Assembly (NCBI GenBank): GCA_964641415.1
Contig: CAZXMW010000003.1
Span: forward strand, 1 to 64,000
Direction: 5' to 3'
Length of the DNA: 64,000 nt
DNA from: JAHECW01 sp964641415
GTDB lineage: Bacteria; Acidobacteriota; Thermoanaerobaculia; Thermoanaerobaculales; Sulfomarinibacteraceae
Shown one piece after another: positions 55,696 to 64,000 of this stretch; within the stretch, counting starts at the first letter, position 1, and each line of letters starts with the position of its first letter. A program made the translations under genes and the position numbers. A model generated the notes under the pieces. That model did not search any database. It had not been told where the DNA came from and worked only from the letters and a program-made list of their open reading frames with translations.

Positions 55696-56731
55696 GGGTC
55701 GCTCCATGCCCTTCCAACATCCTGGTCAGCGAGTCGCCGACGTACTCGACGACGGGGACGATGCGAGCGTAGTCCATCCGCTTCGGGCCCATCACTCCGA
55801 CCGCGCCGGCCCTCTTGCCGTCTTTGAAAAACAGGGTCGTCACCATCCCGAGCTCGCCCGACGCCGTGATCTCGGACTCCCGGCCGATGATGACCCGAGT
55901 CGGCTCGCTCGCCAGAGCGCGGCGGATCTCACTGACGATCCGCCGCTCGTCCTCCAAGGTCGCGAACAACGACCGCACACGTTCAATTTCTGAGAACTCA
56001 TCGGTCTGCAAAAGGTTGTCGGTTCCCGCCACCTGAACCTCGACCAGCACCCCGTCGAGCGGGAGCAGGTCGCGCATGACCTCTCGGGCCTGCCGCTCGA
56101 TCTCAGAACCGCCATCGCCATCGGCGTCGAGCGCGTGAACCTCGTCGGCGGCGTCGTCGAGTCCGAGCCCGCGGTAGCGCGCGGTCGCCAGATTCGCGAG
56201 CTCTTGCAGCCGCTCGCGGCTTCGAGGCTCCGCCAACGACAGCAGGCGCTTCTCGACCGCACCGTCGGAGGTCACGAGCAGGCCGAGCACGCGACCGCCT
56301 TCGAGCGGTACCAGAGACACCGCCTCCAGGCTGCGACCGGTCCCAAAGGGCCGGACCGCGACGCCGGCCTCGGCGGTGACGTCAGCGACGAAACGGGCGA
56401 CCCATGCGAAGTCCTCGATCAGCTCGCGGCGCATCTCGTTCATCCGCTGCGCCAGCTGCTGCCGAAACCGGGGCGCCAGGCGGCGTCCTTTCGACACGGT
56501 GTCGACGTACAGCCGCCAGGTCCGGTCCGACGGAACGGTGCCCGCCGAGGCGTGGGGGCGGAGCAGGAAGCCCCCGTCTTCGAGCTCGGACATCACGTTC
56601 CGAATGGTCGCCGGCGACAAGCCGAGACCGGAGAACCGCGCAACCTCGCGGGACGCCACCGGTCCGCCCGAGCGGATGTACAGCTCGACGACCGCGCACA
56701 GCACCTTGAGCATTCGCGCATTCAAGATCAC
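55688..56731 (-). CDS. hrcA: Heat-inducible transcription repressor HrcA
   Basis: Represses class I heat-shock genes by binding CIRCE and is held active by GroEL. The 347-residue protein has a winged-helix DNA-binding domain (about 1-90, with GLSPATIRNVMSELEDGGFL), a central insert, and the dimerisation domain with IGRESEI near the end. It starts with GTG. It is first in the operon hrcA-grpE-dnaK-dnaJ-prmA-rsmE-tatD. I see no CIRCE inverted repeat in the roughly 300 bases upstream, so control here may differ or CIRCE may sit elsewhere. Confidence 0.94.
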   Translation of the reverse strand: MILNARMLKVLCAVVELYIRSGGPVASREVARFSGLGLSPATIRNVMSELEDGGFLLRPHASAGTVPSDRTWRLYVDTVSKGRRLAPRFRQQLAQRMNEMRRELIEDFAWVARFVADVTAEAGVAVRPFGTGRSLEAVSLVPLEGGRVLGLLVTSDGAVEKRLLSLAEPRSRERLQELANLATARYRGLGLDDAADEVHALDADGDGGSEIERQAREVMRDLLPLDGVLVEVQVAGTDNLLQTDEFSEIERVRSLFATLEDERRIVSEIRRALASEPTRVIIGRESEITASGELGMVTTLFFKDGKRAGAVGVMGPKRMDYARIVPVVEYVGDSLTRMLEGHGATHG

Positions 56732-56820
56732 GCTCGAAACCCCCGGAGGAGTGAGCCGGAACCACTGCTGCCCGACTGCAACTCGACGAATATCAACACA
56801 TACACACGACGACCTCGGTC

Positions 56821-56829
56821 ATTGTACCA
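56821..56829 (-). promoter_or_regulatory. Extended -10 box TGGTACAAT of the hrcA operon
   Basis: Minus-strand TGGTACAAT, identical to the box before lysS, with a leader of about 83 bases to hrcA. No good -35 box is visible, so it is of the extended -10 type. Confidence 0.45.
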
Positions 56830-56990
56830 TTTTCGGACGACGAGCCCGGGACCCTCGACACGACACCATCGCGGTTGCGGATCTCGGGCCGCGAAGCGCG
56901 CTGCGTGCCCGGCTGCTGAAGGCCTTTGAAACCGCGCTCGCAGCAGGCCGAACGCCGTCACCGGCTCGATTGACCCCGCCGAAGACGGTG

Positions 56991-56999
56991 TGTTAGCGT
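56991..56999 (+). promoter_or_regulatory. Extended -10 box TGTTAGCGT of the MglA gene
   Basis: TGnTAnnnT box 30 bases before the ATG at 57030, leaving a leader of about 24 bases with a GAGG ribosome-site candidate. Confidence 0.35.
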
Positions 57000-57029
57000 T
57001 AACCTGGCTGATGAGGTAACGACTCCAAC

Positions 57030-58490
57030 ATGGTTTTCTTCAATTGGGCAACGATGCAGATGGCCGCGAAGATCGTCTACTACGGTCCCGGTCTCTGCGG
57101 CAAGACGTCGAATCTGTCCTACATCTATGCCAAGACCACGCCCAGCTCGCGCGGCGAAATGGTGTCCCTCGAAACCGAGTCCGACCGAACCCTCTTTTTC
57201 GACCTGTTGCCGATCGAGGTCGGAACCATCGGCGGGTTCAAGACCCGGCTCCAGCTGTACACCGTTCCGGGCCAGGTGTTCTACAACACGACCCGGAAGC
57301 TGGTGCTCAAGGGGGTCGACGGCCTGGTTTTCGTCGCCGACTCGCAACGCCCCATGCGCGAGGCCAACGTCGAGAGTTTCATGAGCCTGGTGGAGAACCT
57401 CGAGGATCTCGGTTTGGAAATGACCGAGCTGCCGCTCGTTTTGCAGTACAACAAACGCGATCTGAAGAACACCCTGACCGTCGACGAGCTCAATCACGAC
57501 CTCAACCCGCATTCGGTCTATCCCTTTTTCGAAGCATCCGCCATCAACGGCGACGGGGTGTTCGAGACCCTGAAAGAGATCACCAAGCTGACGCTGAAGA
57601 AGCTGCGGACGCGGATGGCGTCGTCGCAGCGGGGCGCCGCGGCACCGGCTTCCGAACCGGTCCGGCCGGCGATGCCTCCCAAGCGTCCGGAGTCGATCTC
57701 GGCCGCCGCGCTCGCCCGGGCCGCCGAAGAGGGCGTTGTGTCCGAGTCTTCGGCGGAGCCGAGCCTTCCGCCGAGCACCCCCGCCCCGCTGCAGCCGGCC
57801 GCCACGCAGGAGGATGCTGGCACCGAGGTCTTCGCCACCGACACCGGAAACGACGACCGCCGCACCGAACCGGGACCCCTCGACAGGGGCGACCACGAGC
57901 TCTCGGAAGAACCTTCTGACGGGGATCCACTTGAGGTCCACGAAGAACCGGCGGCCGCGGCCGAACACAGGCCCGCCATTCCCTCGGTCGAGGTCAAGCT
58001 CCCCGGCGCGAATGACGAACCGGACCTTGACCCGGCGCAGTCGGCATCGATCGGGACTCCGGAGTCGGGCGCCGATCAGGTCGACATCGAGTTCGACACC
58101 GCGCACGAGGAGGCCGACGATCCGCCGCCGATGAAGCGCGTTCACGTATCCAACCAGCTCGACATCTTGGCCGAGCTCGAGAGCCTGCGGTCAGGAACCA
58201 TGGCCGAGCAGACCGGAAGCGCGAGCCGGTCGTCGTCCAGCGAGATCGACATCGACACCTTGATCTCGGGAGCTGTGGGCGGCTCCCGCGAGCTGCGCAA
58301 GCGGCTTCGTCAGGAGATCAACTCGGACACCTTCAGCAGGATGAGGGCACTCGAGCTGGTTGCCCACGTTCGGGATGCCGGCGGAGAAACGATCCACACG
58401 CTGACTCCGGTCGTCCTCGAGGTCGATCAAGCGGGAGACCTGCGCACCCTGTCGCTCCGCTTCACCATCAACCTCGACAACGTCCGCTGA
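57030..58490 (+). CDS. MglA-like Ras-family GTPase with long C-terminal extension
   Basis: The first 195 residues are an MglA-type small GTPase: P-loop GPGLCGKTS at 19-27, the switch region LLPIEVG, TVPGQVFYN in place of the Ras DxxG motif, and NKRDL for guanine. MglA sets polarity and drives motility in Myxococcus. Here it continues with an acidic, Pro/Glu/Ala-rich disordered stretch (about 200-395) and a conserved-looking C-terminal domain of about 90 residues (DIDTLISGAVGGSRELRKRLRQ to the end). No MglB (roadblock) gene is adjacent. The next gene starts 2 bases later. Confidence 0.88.
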   Translation: MVFFNWATMQMAAKIVYYGPGLCGKTSNLSYIYAKTTPSSRGEMVSLETESDRTLFFDLLPIEVGTIGGFKTRLQLYTVPGQVFYNTTRKLVLKGVDGLVFVADSQRPMREANVESFMSLVENLEDLGLEMTELPLVLQYNKRDLKNTLTVDELNHDLNPHSVYPFFEASAINGDGVFETLKEITKLTLKKLRTRMASSQRGAAAPASEPVRPAMPPKRPESISAAALARAAEEGVVSESSAEPSLPPSTPAPLQPAATQEDAGTEVFATDTGNDDRRTEPGPLDRGDHELSEEPSDGDPLEVHEEPAAAAEHRPAIPSVEVKLPGANDEPDLDPAQSASIGTPESGADQVDIEFDTAHEEADDPPPMKRVHVSNQLDILAELESLRSGTMAEQTGSASRSSSSEIDIDTLISGAVGGSRELRKRLRQEINSDTFSRMRALELVAHVRDAGGETIHTLTPVVLEVDQAGDLRTLSLRFTINLDNVR

Positions 58491-58492
58491 CC

Positions 58493-60499
58493 ATGGTCGG
58501 GCCGGGCCCCTCACCCGGGTCGTTGCCGATCGTCACCGGATCGGTCCGAAGAGCCGGCGGCGGGCGCCTGCGGCTCACAGCCGGCCACGTTGCGGTACTT
58601 TCGTTGCTGACCCTCATCGGTTGTGCGTCGGCGCCGCCCGCGCCGCCCGAGACGAACGCCGCCCTGGTTGAACCGGATCCTGTCGTGACGTGGACCAAAA
58701 CGACACGGGTCTGGGCCGACGACCTGCTCGACGCAGCTGATCGGCTCGCCGACGCCGGCGACCGGCAGGCGGCCCTCGACCGCATCGACGACGCTCTGTG
58801 CCTCGCACTCGACCCGCCTCCCGAGATCGCCGACGACAGCCGCTACCTGGACTTCGTCGCCGATCTCCTGAGCGAGGCCGAGGAGCTCGAACGCCGGCTC
58901 ATCGAAGCGGTCGACGACGGCGCCCCGGTGGAGCAGGTCGTCGTCCTGCCGCCCATGGAGCTGCCCGATCCAGCGACCGACCCCGAGACATCGGTCGAAC
59001 CCGACGGCCTGCCGAAAAGCGGCTTCCCGCTGCTGCTCAACTCGACGGTCGAGGGATTTCTCGACGCGATGACCGGCGACGGCGAGTACGGGCGCAGGAT
59101 CGGCATCGGGCTCGCGCGCTCGGGGCGCTACCTGCCCATGATTCGTTCCCGACTGTCGGCCGTCGGACTGCCAGAGGAGCTCGCCTATCTGCCGATCATC
59201 GAGAGCTCGTTCTCGGTCAAGGCCTACTCCCGGGCCAGGGCCCACGGAATGTGGCAGTTCATCGCGTCGACCGGTCGGCATTACGGCCTCGAGATCGGCA
59301 GCCTGGTCGACGAGCGTCGCGACCCGGTGCGCGCAACCGAGGCCGCCATCGCGTATCTGACCGACCTCTACGCCGAGTTCGACGACTGGCACCTCGCTCT
59401 GGCGGCGTACAACTCGGGCGCCGGAAACGTGCGGCGTGCGATCCGGCGATCGGGCAGCCGGGACTTCTGGGTCCTCAAACGCCATCTACCGCGCGAGACC
59501 CGAGATTACGTACCCGCTTTCATCGCGTCGGTGATCATCGCGAAGGACCCCGAGCGGTGGGGCTTTCCGGCGCCGGTCGAGGAACCGTGGACCTATGATC
59601 GGGTCGATGTGCCGGACGCACTCGATCTGCAGTTCGTCGCCGACCGGACCACGATCGGCATCGACGCCCTGCGCGAACTCAACCCGGCAATCCGCCGGGA
59701 CCTGACGCCGGCGTCGCGGACCACCGCCTTGTGGCTGCCGATCGGAGAGGGCGACGCGGTCGCCGACCTGCTCGCGACCACCCCGCGCTCGGATTGGGCG
59801 CCGAGGATGATTCACACAGTCCAGCGCGGCGACACTCTCTCCACCATCGCCCGCCGCCACGGCTCCAGCGTCGGTGCGATCAAACAGGCCAACGGTTTGC
59901 GTGGCAGCCTCATCCATCCTGGTCAGGGATTGATCGTGCCGCGCATGGGCGTGGTCTCTGACCGGCCCGACCGGCGGGCGGCTGACGACGGCGTTTACGT
60001 CGTCCAGAGCAACGACACGCTGTGGGACATCGCCCGCTCGTTCCGGGTGCCGCTGGATGATCTGTGCGAGGTCAACGGGCTCGGCCGCCGCGACGTCATT
60101 CGACCGGGACAGCGGCTGCGAGTGCCGAGCGGAGTCGAGACCGCACGCACCGAGACATCGAGCGACCGCTGGTCCGGCCGCTACACAGTGCGTTCGGGAG
60201 ACACCCTGTCGGAAATCGCCGTCCGATTCGGGGCGTCGGTGTCGGAGCTGCGCCGTGCCAACGGATTGTCCGGCTCGAGAATCTACCCCGGGAACACCCT
60301 GCGCGTGCCGGCAGCGGCCGCGACCGCCGACGCCGGCGGCACCACGACCTACCGGGTGCGCCGGGGCGACACCCTGTATGACATCGCCCGCGAGTTCGGC
60401 GTCTCGGTGTCCGAGCTGCGCCGTCTCAACGGGCTGTCGGGGTCGCGGATCTACCCGGGAGACGTGCTGCAGATTCCGCCGCGCCAGCGTCGGGGGTAA
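58493..60499 (+). CDS. MltD-like lytic transglycosylase lipoprotein with four LysM domains
   Basis: A 668-residue murein hydrolase. A lipobox LTLIGC near residue 44 suggests an outer-membrane lipoprotein. A helical N-domain (about 60-160) precedes an SLT domain with the catalytic Glu in LPIIESSF (about residue 237) and AHGMWQFIASTG. Four LysM peptidoglycan-binding repeats begin near residues 439, 502, 563 and 620. It cleaves glycan strands to anhydro-muropeptides. It is encoded 2 bases after the MglA-like GTPase, linking wall cleavage to that GTPase in one operon. Confidence 0.93.
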   Translation: MVGPGPSPGSLPIVTGSVRRAGGGRLRLTAGHVAVLSLLTLIGCASAPPAPPETNAALVEPDPVVTWTKTTRVWADDLLDAADRLADAGDRQAALDRIDDALCLALDPPPEIADDSRYLDFVADLLSEAEELERRLIEAVDDGAPVEQVVVLPPMELPDPATDPETSVEPDGLPKSGFPLLLNSTVEGFLDAMTGDGEYGRRIGIGLARSGRYLPMIRSRLSAVGLPEELAYLPIIESSFSVKAYSRARAHGMWQFIASTGRHYGLEIGSLVDERRDPVRATEAAIAYLTDLYAEFDDWHLALAAYNSGAGNVRRAIRRSGSRDFWVLKRHLPRETRDYVPAFIASVIIAKDPERWGFPAPVEEPWTYDRVDVPDALDLQFVADRTTIGIDALRELNPAIRRDLTPASRTTALWLPIGEGDAVADLLATTPRSDWAPRMIHTVQRGDTLSTIARRHGSSVGAIKQANGLRGSLIHPGQGLIVPRMGVVSDRPDRRAADDGVYVVQSNDTLWDIARSFRVPLDDLCEVNGLGRRDVIRPGQRLRVPSGVETARTETSSDRWSGRYTVRSGDTLSEIAVRFGASVSELRRANGLSGSRIYPGNTLRVPAAAATADAGGTTTYRVRRGDTLYDIAREFGVSVSELRRLNGLSGSRIYPGDVLQIPPRQRRG

Positions 60500-60557
60500 G
60501 CCCGGGGCGCGAAGCCGGGAGCCGCCGGCTGACGAGACCGGCGGCGGTGGGTCGCCC

Positions 60558-60599
60558 GGGAACGGGATCGGACGCGGGCTCGGACGCGGACGCGGGCTG
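60558..60599 (+). repeat. Degenerate GGNNNC hexamer array, 7 units
   Basis: GGGAAC, GGGATC, GGACGC, GGGCTC, GGACGC, GGACGC, GGGCTG in exact 6-base register, filling part of the 109 bases between the convergent transglycosylase and GreA genes. Confidence 0.8.
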
Positions 60600-60608
60600 C
60601 CGTCTCGA

Positions 60609-62705
60609 TCAGCCCAGCCAGGCGTCGATGGCGGCGATGGTTGCCATCGCCCCCTCGATCTCGACCCGGTCGCCGACCTTCCGTCCGAGCAGCGCCTCGG
60701 CGAGGCCGGAGCCGTTGGCGAAGACCCGGCGATCGACGTCGGCGTCCCAAACGCCGAGAATGGTCACCGGCGCAACGGCGTCGTCCTCGAACGAGACCTC
60801 GGTGCCGATGTTGACCACCGAAGTGTCCGCCGCCCCGGGCTCCAGGATCCGGACCTGGGCGAGCTCGCGTTGGAGCTTGGCCGCCCGCGCCGACTGGAGT
60901 TCCTGCCGGTCGCGCAGCATGTGGTACTCGAAGTTCTCGCGCAGGTCGCCCTCGGCGGCAGCGGCGTTGATCCCCTTGAGGGTCTTCGGGATGTCGACCT
61001 CGAGAAGCCTTCTGAGCTCGGCGCGCTGCGACCGCACCGCCGCCTCCGTGGCCACCAACAGGGCGCTCGCCGGTTCGCTCTCGGCCGGTCCGTGGGCCTG
61101 GCGTGCCGCCTGTTCGACAAGCGCGACCCGCTGAGGCTCGATTCCGGCAGCTCGGGCGACTCGCTGACTGAAGCGCTGAGCCTGGTTTTCGTTGGCGTGC
61201 TCGAGCAGCAGCTTCACGGCCACCCTACCGCCATCGAGCAGCGCCTTCGCGCGACCGCGCAGAAAGGAGAACTCGGTGCGGGTGAAGCCGTCGGGAAGCT
61301 TCTCCAGCAACGACGGCGTCAGCCGTCGCCGAAGCGGCTCGGGAGCATCGGGCGCGACCATCCGCTCGCACGCCCAGACGAACTGAGCCGGGTGTTGGAG
61401 GTGGCTTCTAAATACTGCTTCGACGGCTGAGTCGAGATCGGCGGCGGCGCCGGCGGCCTCGAGCCCGTGTGCGATGAAGTCCAGGTTCGGTGCTGCGTCC
61501 TCGTGCAGCAGCCACTCGCCCCAGATCGTCGTCCAGTCTTCGCCGCGCACGGCGCGCAGCGCGTCGAGCGCCGCGACTCGAGCTTGTCGGTCGTGAATCC
61601 CACCGAGCAGTCGCAACGGCTGTGCGGTTTCCATGAGGCGGCGCCTGGTGGCGTCGGCGAGGTCGCCTCCTCCGGGCAGCGTGTCCAGAACGGCAGTGGT
61701 CTCCCACGCCAGGCCGGGGTCGTCGCCGAGCTCTTCGAGGGACGATGCGAGGATTCGGGCGCCGGCGATCGACGAGTCATCGTTGCGGGCGGCAATCCGC
61801 TTGGCGATGGCCAGACGCTCGCGCGCTCCGGCCCGCTCGAGCTCGCCGACGAGAACATCCGCCGCGTCCTGGGCGCTGTCGCTCACGGAGTAGCGGAGTC
61901 GCGAACCCGAACCCGAGGTCAGGATGCGGGGGTGCTTGCGCGCCTTGGCCCACCAGGAGGTCCAGCTGCCGGCGCCGAGAACGCCGTCGAGGGCCGCCTT
62001 GATCGACGCCACGTCGACCTCGCTGCCGAGGCTGGCAAGGATCTCGACGAGCGCGCCTCCGGGATCGTCCCGGACGAAAGCGGCAAGAGCGTCCGGGTCC
62101 TCCACCTTGCGGCGGCGAAAGTCGCCCTCGACGAGCGGCCGAAGGAACTTTTCCACCGCGCCGAACGGCACCGACACCGGCCGCCGACCGCCGAGATCGA
62201 CCTTGATGTTGTCGAGCTCGAGGTTGAGCTCGACCACCCGACCGACGCCCTGGCCGACGACCTCGACGATGGTCCCCTTGTCGTGGTCGAGCCAGCTCTC
62301 CATGGCATCGAGGGCCTCGCTCGGCTTCTTCTGCGACGTCAGCGAGTAGCGGGAAACCACGGCGTTCAGGGACGGGCTTCCCGCCCGGGTCGCGGCGAGA
62401 GCACGCTCGAGCCGGCTCACCAGACCGGAGTCCGGTCTCGCGGTCAGTCGGACCAGCTCTTTGAGCGCGGCCAGGGTCTGGTACGGGCCATCGCGCGACT
62501 CGAGAGTCTCGGCGAGCAGCTCGAGCAGTGTCAGGGCGAGGTTCTTCTTGCCCGCCTGCCACAGTCGGCGTCGCACCTCGAGCAGCTCGTCGGCGCGGAT
62601 GCGTTCGCGCTCGAGGGCCTCCAGCCAGAGTTCCTCGACGCGATCGAAATCCTCGATCTGAAGCGCAGTGTCGAACGCTTGGCTGATCGCAGTCCGGTCG
62701 GTCAT
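60609..62705 (-). CDS. greA: Long-form GreA transcript-cleavage factor
   Basis: A 698-residue protein. The last 150 residues (from about 548) are a full GreA: coiled coil with the acidic tip GDLRENFEYH, then the C-terminal FKBP-like domain with GTEVSFEDDA and GDRVEIEGAMATI. The first 545 residues are a helical-repeat region plus a small beta domain (about 140-205, around GKGTIVEVVGQGVGRVVEL). Chlamydia and some other phyla have similarly long GreA proteins. GreA rescues backtracked RNA polymerase; the role of the extension is unknown. TACAAT (minus, 62753-62748) with a leader of about 36 bases is a plausible promoter. Confidence 0.88.
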   Translation of the reverse strand: MTDRTAISQAFDTALQIEDFDRVEELWLEALERERIRADELLEVRRRLWQAGKKNLALTLLELLAETLESRDGPYQTLAALKELVRLTARPDSGLVSRLERALAATRAGSPSLNAVVSRYSLTSQKKPSEALDAMESWLDHDKGTIVEVVGQGVGRVVELNLELDNIKVDLGGRRPVSVPFGAVEKFLRPLVEGDFRRRKVEDPDALAAFVRDDPGGALVEILASLGSEVDVASIKAALDGVLGAGSWTSWWAKARKHPRILTSGSGSRLRYSVSDSAQDAADVLVGELERAGARERLAIAKRIAARNDDSSIAGARILASSLEELGDDPGLAWETTAVLDTLPGGGDLADATRRRLMETAQPLRLLGGIHDRQARVAALDALRAVRGEDWTTIWGEWLLHEDAAPNLDFIAHGLEAAGAAADLDSAVEAVFRSHLQHPAQFVWACERMVAPDAPEPLRRRLTPSLLEKLPDGFTRTEFSFLRGRAKALLDGGRVAVKLLLEHANENQAQRFSQRVARAAGIEPQRVALVEQAARQAHGPAESEPASALLVATEAAVRSQRAELRRLLEVDIPKTLKGINAAAAEGDLRENFEYHMLRDRQELQSARAAKLQRELAQVRILEPGAADTSVVNIGTEVSFEDDAVAPVTILGVWDADVDRRVFANGSGLAEALLGRKVGDRVEIEGAMATIAAIDAWLG

Positions 62706-62838
62706 CGGCAGTCCCCCGCCGCGGCCGGGGCCACGGCACAAACGGGGATTGTAGCTCATCCGAATGCTCGGCACGACAACCGATCCGACTTGGCGACCGG
62801 TGGCCGATGCCGTACCGTGGAGGCTTCGGGAGGTGAGG

Positions 62839-64000
62839 ATGCGCGTTCTTCTGCTCTGTCTCATGGCTTCCGCTACCACGGTCGCTGCCGCGTCCCAGCT
62901 CGACCTGCTTCCCCTGGGCCCGGTCGAGCTCGCCTATCACCGGAGCACCGCACCGTCCGGCTCGCTGTACGACGCCCGCGCGGGTGTGGTCATCGACCTC
63001 GCGGAGCTGACGGCCCGGCTCGCCGAGGCCGACATCGTCGTCCTCGGCGAGGAGCACACCGCCATGGATCAGAAGCTGGTGCAGGCGCAGCTGATCGACG
63101 GCATCGCCGCGACCGGCCGGAGGGTCGTCGTCGCCCTGGAGTTCTTCCAGCGGGGCGACAACCACGCGTTGGACCGCTGGGTCGCCGGCGAGCTCGACGA
63201 CCGCGGGCTGCTCGAAGTCACCGGGTGGTATGACCGGAGCTCCTACCGGTGGCAGTACACCCGGCCGGTGATGCAGGTCGCACGGGCCCGCGGGCTCGCC
63301 GTGGTCGGCGCCAACGTCCCGCGCGACATCCCTCGCACCGTCAACCGCCAGGGCCTTGAAGGCCTGTCCGACGATCAGCGCGCCGAGGTCGGTGAGATCG
63401 CGGTGGAGGGATCGCCGCAGCACCGCTACCTGGTCGCCCGGTACTTCGGCGACACCGCGGCGATGCTGCCGCCGAGCTGGTTCGCGAACATGTACGCGGC
63501 CCAGTGTCTGTGGGACGTCGTGATGGCGCGTTCGACCCTCGACGTCGTCGCCGACGACACCACCGTCGTTCTGGTGGCGGGCTCGGGCCACGTCGCCTAC
63601 GGGCTCGGGATCCCGCGGCGCGTCGCCGACGAGCGCGCAGCCGCCGGGCTGCCGGCGCTGTCGATCGTCACCATCTGCCCGGTCAGCGCGCCGGCGCCCG
63701 ACCCCGACGGCACGCCTTCGGGCCACCCCATGACCGGCGGCCACCACGGTCGCGCCGGCGATCCACCGGCAATCTTCGCGCGCTCGCTCGCCGACTACGT
63801 CGCAGTGTTCGCCGACCGCGGCGGGATCGACGCCTACCCAACCCTCGGGCTGCGCCTGACCGAGGACGAAGACCACCGGCCGATGGTGTCGGCCACGTGG
63901 CCGGACACCATCGCCGAGGCCGTCGGGTTCGCCCCGGGCGACCGGGTTCTCGACGTCAACGGCCGGCAACCTGCGGACCTTTCAGATCTCAGGTTTCTGC
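62839..64000 (+). CDS. ChaN-family exported protein with PDZ domain, truncated by window end
   Basis: The reading frame is open from the ATG at 62839 to the window edge (387 codons), so the C-terminus is missing. A signal peptide (cleavage near TVAAAS) precedes a ChaN/Tiki-fold domain with VLGEEHT, ALEFFQR and AGSGHVAYG; family members bind heme and lie in the envelope. A PDZ domain begins about residue 325 (YPTLGLRL) and is cut at its end. GGAGGTGAGG lies immediately upstream of the ATG. It may take up iron or bind substrate for a protease; both are inference. Confidence 0.85.
   Translation, partial: MRVLLLCLMASATTVAAASQLDLLPLGPVELAYHRSTAPSGSLYDARAGVVIDLAELTARLAEADIVVLGEEHTAMDQKLVQAQLIDGIAATGRRVVVALEFFQRGDNHALDRWVAGELDDRGLLEVTGWYDRSSYRWQYTRPVMQVARARGLAVVGANVPRDIPRTVNRQGLEGLSDDQRAEVGEIAVEGSPQHRYLVARYFGDTAAMLPPSWFANMYAAQCLWDVVMARSTLDVVADDTTVVLVAGSGHVAYGLGIPRRVADERAAAGLPALSIVTICPVSAPAPDPDGTPSGHPMTGGHHGRAGDPPAIFARSLADYVAVFADRGGIDAYPTLGLRLTEDEDHRPMVSATWPDTIAEAVGFAPGDRVLDVNGRQPADLSDLRFL

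Noticed and set aside
56732..57029. CIRCE element upstream of hrcA
   Set aside because: Searched by eye for TTAGCACTC and its inverted partner; not found.

Overview
This is a GC-rich (roughly two-thirds G+C), densely coded chromosomal window from a Gram-negative bacterium. Lipid A genes (lpxA, lpxD), bamA, skp/ompH, a Lol-type lipoprotein exporter and several lipoproteins show a diderm cell with LPS-type lipid synthesis. ClpC with a UVR segment, a long-form GreA, an MglA-like GTPase with a long tail, TTG/GTG starts and the overall gene mix fit Acidobacteriota (perhaps a Thermoanaerobaculia-like lineage). That placement is inference from gene content, not from a marker phylogeny. I see no phage, transposon, CRISPR array, rRNA or tRNA.

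Layout. 1-1700: a hexanucleotide array, a Sir2 deacylase and a small hypothetical gene. 1710-12699 (minus): a tightly coupled envelope operon in the order lysS, lolC/E, lolD, clpC, bamA, skp, lpxD, fabZ, lpxA, with start/stop overlaps at most junctions. 12777-18025: a pseudouridine synthase, a CCA-type nucleotidyltransferase, an unknown two-part protein and RecQ. 18179-23744 (plus): a glycosyltransferase, a membrane protein, a diguanylate cyclase coupled to a STAS protein, kbl and an alpha/beta hydrolase. 23745-24389 is a gene-poor gap with a hexamer array. 24390-31413: a methyltransferase, a radical SAM/SPASM protein, RNase D, proC, a Spy-like protein, nfuA and a MurA with Asp at the usual Cys115 position. 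31640-46055: holC, then genes suited to peptide and amino-acid use (membrane dipeptidase, CstA, M14 carboxypeptidase, glutamate dehydrogenase, class IV aminotransferase), oxidative-damage genes (hydrolase-OsmC fusion, MsrB), a PpiC foldase, a second STAS protein and YqgE. 46056-49215: a candidate small RNA with near-consensus promoter and terminator, a glycosyltransferase and alanine racemase. 49216-56731: a small hypothetical gene in an AT-rich pocket, then the operon hrcA-grpE-dnaK-dnaJ-prmA-rsmE-tatD (minus). 57030-64000: a MglA GTPase fusion, a LysM lytic transglycosylase, long GreA and a ChaN-PDZ protein cut by the window end.

Two window-wide patterns stand out. First, in-register hexanucleotide arrays of the form GGNNNC recur in intergenic DNA (1-54, 23936-24085, 31500-31607, 60558-60599 and a degenerate one at 29275-29316). 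Second, many genes lack a Shine-Dalgarno and instead carry a TAnnnT -10-like box, often preceded by TGn, that ends 6-8 bases before the start codon, which predicts leaderless transcripts.
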